Positions 1-5,654 of a stretch of 6,416 bases of DNA are shown here, piece after piece. This DNA is from Aromatoleum sp. (lineage in GTDB: Bacteria > Pseudomonadota > Gammaproteobacteria > Burkholderiales > Casimicrobiaceae), in NCBI GenBank assembly GCA_010365205.1, contig JAAFGU010000142.1:1-6416 (forward strand), in the 5' to 3' direction. How positions within the stretch are numbered: position 1 is the stretch's first letter; every line of letters begins with the position of its first letter. The notes below the pieces were generated by a model. That model did no database searches, was not told the origin of the DNA, and saw only the letters and a list, made by a program, of their open reading frames with translations. The position numbers were made by a program, and so were the translations under genes.

Positions 1-1795
1 GTCGCAGAAGCTTGCCCGAGCGGGTCTTCGGAAGCACGCTGACAAAATGCACGGCGCCGGGCCGGCCGATTGCGCCCAGCTGGCGGTCGACGGTGTCCAT
101 CACTTCTCTGCGCACGCGCGCGGCGCCCTCGGGTGTCGCCACCGTGGCCGAATCCTTGACCACCGCGAACGCGACCGGGATCTGGCCCTTCAGCGGATCG
201 GCGACCCCGACCACCGCCACTTCGGCGATCCCCGGGTGTGCCTGCACCGCCTCCTCGATTTCGCGCGTGCCGAGCCGATGACCCGCGACGTTGATCACGT
301 CGTCGGTGCGGCCGAGCACGAAGTAGTAGCCATCCTTGTCCCGCGTCGCCCAGTCGAATGTCGAGTAGGCGAGCTTGTTGCCGAAATCGGAGAAATACGT
401 CTTGACGAAGCGCGCGTCGTCGCCCCAGACGGTCGTCATGCAGCCGGGCGGCAGCGGCGGCATGATCGTCAGCACCGCCTTCTCGTCGGCGCCGGCTTCT
501 TCGCCGGTGCCTTCGCGCAGCAGTCGCACGTCGTAGCCGTACACCGGGAATGACGGACTGCCGAACTTGCGCGGCGTCTCCTCGACGCCCAGCTGGGCCG
601 AAAGGATCGGCCAGCCGCTTTCGGTCTGCCAATAGTTGTCGATGATCGCCACACCCAGAGAATCGGACGCCCAGCGCGCCGTCGGCTCGTCCAGAGGCTC
701 GCCGGCGAGGAACAGGTATTTAAGCCCGGACAGGTCGTGCGCCTTCATGTACGCGGGATCCTGCTTCTTCAGCACCCGAATCGCCGTGGGCGAACTGAAC
801 ATCGTCTTCACGTCATTCTCGGCGACGATCTTCCACCAGATCGCCGGATCGGGGCGGACCGGCAGTCCCTCGTACATGATCGTCGTCGAGCCGTTGATCA
901 GCGGCGCGTAAATTATGTACGAGTGGCCGACGACCCAGCCGATGTCGCTCGTCGTGAACATCGTCTCGCCGGGGGCCACGCAGAAGATCCGGCGCATCGA
1001 CGATGCCAGCGCCACGGCGTAGCCGCCGGTGTCGCGCTGGACGCCCTTCGGCTTGCCGGTCGTGCCTGACGTGTAGAGGATGTACGACGGCTCCGACGAC
1101 TCCATCCATTCGCACGGGACCTGCGCCTGCATGTGCTGCATGCGCAGCGTCGCGTAGTCGAGATCGCGGCCTGCGACGACCGTCATCTGCGGATCGAGGC
1201 CGCGGTTGACGATGATGACCTTCCGCGGCGGGGTCGCGGAGAGCCGGATCGCCTCGTCGACCAGATGCTTGTAGGGAACCGGTTTGCCTCCGCGCATCCC
1301 GGCATCGGCGGTGACCAGCACCTTCGGCATCGCGTCGTCGATGCGGGTCGCGAGCGAGGCTGCCGCGAAGCCGCCGAACACCACCGAGTGGATCGCGCCG
1401 ATCCGGGCGCACGCGAGCATCGCGAAGGCCGCCTCGGCGATCATCGGCATGTAGATCAACACGCGGTCGCCGCGGCCCACACCCTGCGCCTGCAGCGCGG
1501 CGGCGAAGCGATTGACCTCGGCGTGGAGTTCGCGAAACGTCAACTCGCGCGTCTCGCCGGTCTCGGTCGAGATGTAGACAAGCGCCTTCTGTTCGCCGCG
1601 CGCGGCGAGATGGCGATCGATCGCGTTGTGGCACAGATTCGTCCGGCCGCCGACGAACCATTTCGCGAACGGAGGCTTCGAGTAATCGAGGACCGACGAG
1701 AACGGCGTCTGCCAATCGACCAGCGCCGCTTCCTCGCGCCAGAACCCCTCGCGGTCCGCGAGCGAACGTCGGTGGGATTCCTTGTAGGTGGCCAT
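1..1795 (-). CDS. prpE: Propionate--CoA ligase PrpE, C-terminus cut by window edge
   Basis: AMP-forming acyl-CoA synthetase that converts propionate, ATP and CoA to propionyl-CoA in the cytoplasm. I translated the minus strand from the ATG at 1795-1793; it stays open through 598 codons to the left edge. Visible parts: an N-terminal acetyl-CoA-synthetase-type region with DWQTPF and RTNLCHNAIDR; the phosphate-binding loop YTSGTTGKPKG (residues 241-251); YWQTES (388-393); the hinge-region stretch GRTDDVINVAGHRLGT (495-510); and PKTRSGKLLR (589-598), containing the catalytic lysine K595, the residue that acylation silences in Acs/PrpE enzymes. The wording (GVQRDTGGYAVAL, PLPPGC, IWGDD-like) follows PrpE rather than Acs. 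Known PrpE proteins have about 630 residues, so roughly 30 C-terminal residues lie outside. It follows acuI after 19 bases, so co-transcription is likely. Some PrpE enzymes also accept acrylate or 3-hydroxypropionate; specificity here is inferred. No key residue is missing. Confidence 0.95.
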   Translation of the reverse strand, partial: MATYKESHRRSLADREGFWREEAALVDWQTPFSSVLDYSKPPFAKWFVGGRTNLCHNAIDRHLAARGEQKALVYISTETGETRELTFRELHAEVNRFAAALQAQGVGRGDRVLIYMPMIAEAAFAMLACARIGAIHSVVFGGFAAASLATRIDDAMPKVLVTADAGMRGGKPVPYKHLVDEAIRLSATPPRKVIIVNRGLDPQMTVVAGRDLDYATLRMQHMQAQVPCEWMESSEPSYILYTSGTTGKPKGVQRDTGGYAVALASSMRRIFCVAPGETMFTTSDIGWVVGHSYIIYAPLINGSTTIMYEGLPVRPDPAIWWKIVAENDVKTMFSSPTAIRVLKKQDPAYMKAHDLSGLKYLFLAGEPLDEPTARWASDSLGVAIIDNYWQTESGWPILSAQLGVEETPRKFGSPSFPVYGYDVRLLREGTGEEAGADEKAVLTIMPPLPPGCMTTVWGDDARFVKTYFSDFGNKLAYSTFDWATRDKDGYYFVLGRTDDVINVAGHRLGTREIEEAVQAHPGIAEVAVVGVADPLKGQIPVAFAVVKDSATVATPEGAARVRREVMDTVDRQLGAIGRPGAVHFVSVLPKTRSGKLLR

Positions 1796-1806
1796 GGTGT
1801 ATGCGT

Positions 1807-1813
1807 CCCCTCC
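1807..1813 (-). promoter_or_regulatory. Ribosome binding site of prpE
   Basis: On the minus strand GGAGGGG lies in the short gap after the acuI stop and 11 bases before the prpE ATG. The spacing is slightly long, but no nearer in-frame start exists, so it supports the ATG at 1795. Its place inside the 19-base gap fits translation from a shared acuI-prpE transcript. Confidence 0.6.
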
Positions 1814-1814
1814 G

Positions 1815-2819
1815 TCAGGGATGTGAGTCCGGCGCGATACGAACGACGGTACGGCCGCGGACCATGCCCTTGAGGTAAGGGTCGAAATGCGTGGGCAGGT
1901 CGTCGAAGTCGATCGTGCGCACCTGATCGTGGACGCGATCGGGCCGCCACTCGACGGCCAGCTTGTTCCACACCTTCTGCCGCAGGTGCATCGGACAGTT
2001 GGCGCTGTCGACGCCGAGCAGGCCGACGCCGCGAAGGATGAACGGCGCCACCGTCGTGTCGAGCTTCATGCCGGCGGCGAGGCCGACTGCGCCGAGCACG
2101 CCGCCGACCTTCATCGTGGAGAGCAGCCATGCGAGCAGATCGCCGCCGAGGTTGTCGACCACGCCGGCCCATGTCGCCTTGTCGAGCGGCCGAATCCGGG
2201 TGAGGTCGATCGACTGCCGCAGCATCACTTCCTTCGCGCCGAGATCCTTCAGGTATTGCGTCTCCTCGGCCTTGCCGGTGATCGCGACGACGTGGAAACC
2301 GCTGCGGGCGAGGATCTCGATCGCGACCGATCCGACACCGCCGGTAGCGCCGGTGACCGCGACCGGGCCCTGCGCGGGCCGCAGCCCGTTGTGCTCCATC
2401 AGCATGATCGCCTGCGCGGCGGTGAATCCGGCGGTTCCCATCGTCATCGCGTCGAAGGCGGTCATGCTTTCCGGGCGGCGGACGACCCAGTCGCCGGGCA
2501 CGCGCACGAACGCAGCGTAGCCGCCATCGTGGGCGACACCCAGGTCGTAGCCATGAACGATGACCTTGTCGCCGCGCTTCCAGCGCGAATTGGACGACGA
2601 TTCGACGGTGCCGGCCATGTCGATGCCGGCGTTGGTCGGGTACTTGCGCATGATCTTGCCGGTCCCGTTGTGGGACAACGCGTCCTTGTAGTTGATCGTC
2701 GAGTACTTGGTGCGAACGACGACATCGCCGGGATCGAGCTCGTCCTCCGTCATCTCGACGAAGCGGCTGGACACGAGCTTGTTCTCCTCGAACGTCCGGT
2801 AGGCCTTGAATTTCTGCAC
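1815..2819 (-). CDS. acuI: Acrylyl-CoA reductase (AcuI/YhdH-family MDR oxidoreductase)
   Basis: A 334-residue zinc-independent medium-chain dehydrogenase/reductase. Family members of this type reduce acrylyl-CoA to propionyl-CoA with NADPH in the cytoplasm. Visible signatures: NYKDAL (residues 43-48) after a GroES-like N-terminus; GIDMAGTV (65-72); GTAGFTA (128-134); the nucleotide-binding loop TGATGGVG (156-163) opening the Rossmann domain; GVDS (269-272); and a C-terminal GRTVV (322-326). Length and motif order match E. coli YhdH/AcuI. There is no zinc-ligand cysteine cluster, as expected for the quinone-oxidoreductase-like branch. I chose the GTG start at 2819 because AAGGAGA lies 5 bases upstream and the protein then begins VQKFKA, like family members; an ATG at 2906 overlapping the zapE stop would add 29 atypical residues. 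The next gene is prpE, whose product can yield the CoA thioester this enzyme needs. The family call is firm; acrylyl-CoA as substrate is inferred from family and neighbour. Confidence 0.9.
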   Translation of the reverse strand: MQKFKAYRTFEENKLVSSRFVEMTEDELDPGDVVVRTKYSTINYKDALSHNGTGKIMRKYPTNAGIDMAGTVESSSNSRWKRGDKVIVHGYDLGVAHDGGYAAFVRVPGDWVVRRPESMTAFDAMTMGTAGFTAAQAIMLMEHNGLRPAQGPVAVTGATGGVGSVAIEILARSGFHVVAITGKAEETQYLKDLGAKEVMLRQSIDLTRIRPLDKATWAGVVDNLGGDLLAWLLSTMKVGGVLGAVGLAAGMKLDTTVAPFILRGVGLLGVDSANCPMHLRQKVWNKLAVEWRPDRVHDQVRTIDFDDLPTHFDPYLKGMVRGRTVVRIAPDSHP

Positions 2820-2824
2820 GGGAG

Positions 2825-2831
2825 TCTCCTT
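2825..2831 (-). promoter_or_regulatory. Ribosome binding site that fixes the GTG start of acuI
   Basis: AAGGAGA on the minus strand sits 5 bases before the GTG at 2819. It is one of the strongest Shine-Dalgarno matches in the window and is the main reason for preferring the GTG over the ATG at 2906, which has no comparable sequence at a proper distance. Confidence 0.7.
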
Positions 2832-2874
2832 GGGGATGCAGTCGCGAAGTGCGGCAATCTGGGCGGGATCGGCG

Positions 2875-2895
2875 CCGGCGCCGGGGTCGCGCCGG
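2875..2895 (-). other. GC-rich hairpin in the zapE-acuI gap
   Basis: In the minus-strand RNA, CCGGCGC (2895-2889) can pair with GCGCCGG (2881-2875) around the 7-base loop GACCCCG. It starts about 10 bases after the zapE stop and ends about 44 bases before the acuI ribosome binding site. No U-tract follows, so it is not a classical terminator; it could stabilise an mRNA end or be a chance product of high GC. The region also holds two direct copies of GCGCCGGGG (plus strand, 2878-2886 and 2889-2897). Confidence 0.3.
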
Positions 2896-2905
2896 GGGTG
2901 GCACA

Positions 2906-4033
2906 TCAGGCGGCGGCGATATGCGGCTCCGCCATGTAGTCGTGGGTTCGCATTTCGGCAAGGCGGCTGACGGTTCGGGGGAACTCCCGGCTGTTGGGCC
3001 CGGCCGTGTACAGCGCCTCGGGCGGCACCGCGGACGCGACGATCAGTTTCACCCGGTGATCGTACAGGATGTCGATAAGCCAGATGAAGCGGCGCGCGCG
3101 GTCGCCCATGTCGGACGTCATCCGGGGAACGCCGGACAGGAACAGGACCGAAAAACGGCGCGCGAGCTCGAGGTAGTCGCGTTGTGACCGAGGGCCATCG
3201 CAGAGCGCGGAAAAGTCGAACCAGACGGCGCTGCCGGCGCGCCTTTTCGCCGCAAGCGTCCTCGCCTCGATCGTGAGTTTCGAATCCTCGTCGGGCCCCG
3301 TCCGCATCGTCTCGAAGACGGCGGCGAGTGCCGCGTCGGCGTCCGCTCCGAGAGGCGTATGGTAGACCTCGACCTTCTCGAGCGCCCGCAACCGATAGTC
3401 GACGCCGGCATCGACCTCGACGACGTCGAGCCACTCCCTCAACAGCGCGATGGCGGGCAGAAAACGATCGCGCTGGATGCCGTCGGGCCAGAGCCCGTCC
3501 GGCGGGTAGTTCGACGTCATCACGAATACGACGCCGCGCGTCAGCAGCGCATCGAGCAGCCGGCCGAGGATCATCGCGTCGGCGATGTCGGAGACGTGGA
3601 ATTCGTCGAAGCAGATGAGGCGCCACTTCCCGGCCAGTCGTTCGGCGACCGTCGCCAGAGGATCTTCTGCGTCCTTCAGCGTGGCGAGCGCCTTGTGTAC
3701 GTCGCGCATGAACGCGTGGAAATGCACCCGTGTCCTGCGCCGGATGCCGACGGTCGCGAAGAAGCTGTCCATCAGGAAGCTCTTGCCGCGTCCGACGCCG
3801 CCCCACAAATAGACGCCTCGCGGCACCTCGGGCGGCGCGAACAGGCGCTTCAGCGTCGATTGCCGTGCGGCGCGAAAATCGGCGAGCTCGTCGGCGAGCG
3901 CCTGCAGGCGGTCCATCGCGGCGGCCTGCGCAGCGTCGAGCGTGGCGCCGCGACCGGCCAGGATCGGCTCGACATAGGCGATCAGCGCGCCGCATCGCGC
4001 CCAGACGTTGCCGGGGACGACGGCCGCGTTCAT
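2906..4033 (-). CDS. zapE: Cell division protein ZapE (AFG1-like P-loop ATPase)
   Basis: A 375-residue P-loop ATPase of the AFG1/ZapE family. In E. coli ZapE associates with the division ring and affects FtsZ in an ATP-dependent way; the mitochondrial relative AFG1/LACE1 acts in protein quality control. Visible motifs: Walker A GGVGRGKS (residues 78-85), HFHAFMRDVH (104-113), Walker B LICFDEF (139-145) followed by HVSDIADAMI, sensor-like TSNYPPDGL (173-181), QRDRFLPAI (187-195), and the family's C-terminal WLIDILYDH (318-326) and PPEALYT. There is no signal peptide or membrane segment, so the protein is cytoplasmic. Length is usual for the family. The ATG at 4033 has GGAG 8 bases upstream, and family similarity begins soon after it. 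An open frame continues upstream to 4168, but that extension is Arg/Gly-rich and unlike the family. The gene lies downstream of odhB-lpdA, as in many betaproteobacteria, and its start overlaps the stop of a 20-codon micro-ORF. Confidence 0.93.
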   Translation of the reverse strand: MNAAVVPGNVWARCGALIAYVEPILAGRGATLDAAQAAAMDRLQALADELADFRAARQSTLKRLFAPPEVPRGVYLWGGVGRGKSFLMDSFFATVGIRRRTRVHFHAFMRDVHKALATLKDAEDPLATVAERLAGKWRLICFDEFHVSDIADAMILGRLLDALLTRGVVFVMTSNYPPDGLWPDGIQRDRFLPAIALLREWLDVVEVDAGVDYRLRALEKVEVYHTPLGADADAALAAVFETMRTGPDEDSKLTIEARTLAAKRRAGSAVWFDFSALCDGPRSQRDYLELARRFSVLFLSGVPRMTSDMGDRARRFIWLIDILYDHRVKLIVASAVPPEALYTAGPNSREFPRTVSRLAEMRTHDYMAEPHIAAA

Positions 4034-4092
4034 CCCGCCGTCTCCGCGGCGACACGCCCTCCGGCGCCCGCGTCGGTTGCCATTGCGATCAT
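4030..4092 (-). CDS. Possible 20-residue leader peptide overlapping the zapE start
   Basis: A short frame on the minus strand starts with ATG at 4092, encodes MIAMATDAGAGGRVAAETAG, and stops with TGA at 4032-4030. The stop shares bases with the zapE ATG as ATGA, a classic arrangement for translational coupling. AGGGGAG ends 4 bases before the first ATG, a better ribosome binding site than the GGAG directly before zapE. The peptide is Ala/Gly-rich, with no recognisable domain and no run of a regulatory amino acid, so amino-acid-type attenuation is unlikely. It may be a real leader that feeds ribosomes onto zapE, or chance in GC-rich DNA. It is not a frameshifted part of zapE, because zapE is full-length without it. 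Confidence 0.4.
   Translation of the reverse strand: MIAMATDAGAGGRVAAETAG
4042..4045 (-). promoter_or_regulatory. Ribosome binding site of zapE
   Basis: GGAG on the minus strand lies 8 bases before the ATG at 4033. It is a modest match that falls inside the micro-ORF ending on the zapE start. It favours this ATG over start codons further upstream in the same frame. Confidence 0.5.
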
Positions 4093-4096
4093 TCTT

Positions 4097-4103
4097 CTCC
4101 CCT
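4097..4103 (-). promoter_or_regulatory. Strong ribosome binding site before the zapE leader frame
   Basis: AGGGGAG on the minus strand is followed by AAGA and the ATG at 4092. The only frame it serves is the 20-codon one that ends on the zapE start, and this is the main sign that the frame may be translated. Immediately upstream lies the perfect palindrome GGCGGCCGCC (4104-4113), which could hide or expose the site. Confidence 0.45.
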
Positions 4104-4132
4104 GGCGGCCGCCGGAATAGCGAAACGCCGCC

Positions 4133-4156
4133 CGGCGCGATGCCCCGGCCGCGCCG
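4133..4156 (-). other. GC-rich hairpin between lpdA and zapE, no U-tract
   Basis: CGGCGCG (minus strand, 4156-4150) pairs with CGCGCCG (4139-4133) around a 10-base loop, about 40 bases after the lpdA stop. No U-run follows, so it is not a standard intrinsic terminator. It might protect the 3' end of the odh transcript or mark a processing site. A 7-bp GC stem can arise by chance at this base composition. Confidence 0.25.
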
Positions 4157-4196
4157 CCCTTCCATCACAGCCGATCGCCGCGTGTCCGCCCCGTGC

Positions 4197-5627
4197 CTAC
4201 AGATTGAGCGTTCGCCGGTCCACCGCCAGCGCCGCCTCCTTGATCGCCTCGGACAGCGACGGATGGGCGTGGCAGATTCGCGCGAGATCCTCGCTGGCCG
4301 CGCCGAACTCCATCGCCACGACCGCCTCGGCGATCAGCTCCGACGCGTAGGGACCGATGATGTGCACCCCGAGGATGCGATCGGTCTTCGCATCGGCCAG
4401 CATTTTCACGAAACCGGTGGTCTCGCCCATCGCCCGCGCGCGCCCATTGGCCGTGAACGGGAAGCTGCCGGCGCGATAGCTCGCGCCGTCGGCCTTCAGC
4501 TGCTGCTCGGTTTTGCCGACCCACGCGATTTCGGGCCAGGTGTAAATGACCCATGGGATGGTGTTGAAGTCAACGTGTCCGTGCTGCCCCGCGATGCGCT
4601 CGGCCACCGCGACGCCTTCCTCCTCCGCCTTGTGCGCCAGCATCGGGCCGCGCACGACATCGCCGACCGCCCAGACGTTCGGAAGATTGGTCCGGCATTG
4701 GTCGTCGACGACGACGAAGCCGCGTGGGTCGAGCTCCAGTCCCACCTTCTCGCCGTTCAAGCCCGCCGTGTGCGGCACCCTGCCGATCGATACGACCAAC
4801 CGGTCGAAGCTCGCGCGCTGCGCGTTGCCGGACGCATCGTTCCACGCGACCGTCACGTCCTTGCGGCCCAGCTTCACGTCGCTGATTGTGACGCCGGTGT
4901 GAATCGCCAGGCCCTGCCTGGTGAAAACCTTCTGCGCTTCCTTGGCGACGGCATCGTCGACGGCACCGAGAAAGGCCGGCAGCGCCTCCAGCACAGTCAA
5001 CTCGGATCCCAGCCGGCGCCACACGCTGCCCAATTCGAGTCCGATTACGCCGGCGCCGACCACGCCGAGGCGCCGCGGCACCTCGGCGATCGCCAGCGCC
5101 CCCTCGTTGTCGAGCACGCGCTGGTTGTCGATCTCAACACCGGGCAACGCGCGCGGCTTCGAGCCCGTCGCGACGACGACGTGCCGGGCGACGAGATTGG
5201 CCGCGCCCGGTCCCTCGACGTCGATCTGCCATCCCGCCTCTCCATCGCCACCGGCGAACTTGCCGAGGCCGTGGAAGAACGCGACCTTGTTTTTCTTGAA
5301 CAGGTACAGGATGCCGTCGTTGTTCTGCGCGACGACCTTCTCCTTGCGCGCCAGCATCCGCCGTACGTCGATCGAGAGGCCCTTGACGTCGATGCCGTGA
5401 TCGGCGAACGCGTGACCCGCGTGCTCGTAGTTTTCGGACGACTGCAGCAGCGCCTTCGACGGAATGCAGCCGACGTTGGTGCAGGTGCCGCCGGGCGCGG
5501 GCTTGCCGTCGGCGCGCGCCCAGTCGTCGATGCAGGCGACCCTGAAGCCCAGTTGCGCCGCGCGGATCGCGGCAATGTAACCGCCGGGGCCCGCTCCGAT
5601 CACCACCACATCGTAACGTTCAGCCAT
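4197..5627 (-). CDS. lpdA: Dihydrolipoamide dehydrogenase, E3 of 2-oxoglutarate dehydrogenase
   Basis: A 476-residue flavoprotein that reoxidises dihydrolipoyl groups on the E2 subunit and passes electrons through FAD to NAD+, in the cytoplasm. Visible motifs: FAD-binding GAGPGG (residues 11-16); redox-active disulfide C49/C54 in GGTCTNVGCIPSK; ATG-type motif VVATGSKPRALPG (151-163); NAD-binding GAGVIGLELG (191-200); second FAD motif AVGDVVRGPMLAHKAEEEG (320-338); and the dimer-interface catalytic pair H455 and E460 in HAHPSLSE. Length and motifs are complete. The ATG at 5627 gives MAERYDVVVIG, as in relatives; a TTG three codons earlier is possible but unnecessary. No Shine-Dalgarno sequence is evident before this ATG, so translation may depend on coupling to odhB, which ends 27 bases upstream. 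Position after odhB assigns it to the 2-oxoglutarate complex, though E3 can be shared with pyruvate dehydrogenase. Confidence 0.96.
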   Translation of the reverse strand: MAERYDVVVIGAGPGGYIAAIRAAQLGFRVACIDDWARADGKPAPGGTCTNVGCIPSKALLQSSENYEHAGHAFADHGIDVKGLSIDVRRMLARKEKVVAQNNDGILYLFKKNKVAFFHGLGKFAGGDGEAGWQIDVEGPGAANLVARHVVVATGSKPRALPGVEIDNQRVLDNEGALAIAEVPRRLGVVGAGVIGLELGSVWRRLGSELTVLEALPAFLGAVDDAVAKEAQKVFTRQGLAIHTGVTISDVKLGRKDVTVAWNDASGNAQRASFDRLVVSIGRVPHTAGLNGEKVGLELDPRGFVVVDDQCRTNLPNVWAVGDVVRGPMLAHKAEEEGVAVAERIAGQHGHVDFNTIPWVIYTWPEIAWVGKTEQQLKADGASYRAGSFPFTANGRARAMGETTGFVKMLADAKTDRILGVHIIGPYASELIAEAVVAMEFGAASEDLARICHAHPSLSEAIKEAALAVDRRTLNL

Positions 5628-5654
5628 GGGAGGCAAGAGTCATTTGGCGGGTTT

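Noticed and set aside
2871..2898. GGCGCC tandem palindromes and direct GCGCCGGGG repeats as a possible recombination or repeat element.
   Set aside because: The units are very short, occur only here, and can be explained by GC-rich sequence. They are kept only as a possible hairpin.
1133..2939. Long plus-strand open frames (246 and 350 codons) opposite prpE and acuI as possible antisense genes.
   Set aside because: They mirror the codon structure of the minus-strand genes, have no recognisable domains, and their composition is that of antisense shadows in GC-rich DNA.
1540..2961. A 473-codon minus-strand open frame across acuI and the start of prpE.
   Set aside because: It is an out-of-frame shadow of acuI and prpE, rich in Arg/Pro with no family motifs.
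1815..4055. A 746-codon open frame on the minus strand joining acuI with sequence antiparallel in phase to zapE, suggesting a giant fusion protein.
   Set aside because: Only the last 334 codons resemble a protein family. The upstream part is Arg-rich low-complexity sequence in the wrong frame of zapE, which has complete ATPase motifs in its own frame. Long open shadow frames are common at this GC content.
4104..4120. A possible promoter before zapE (TATTCC-like -10 on the minus strand near 4114-4119).
   Set aside because: No matching -35 element at 16-18 bases and a weak -10; one loose hexamer is not enough evidence.
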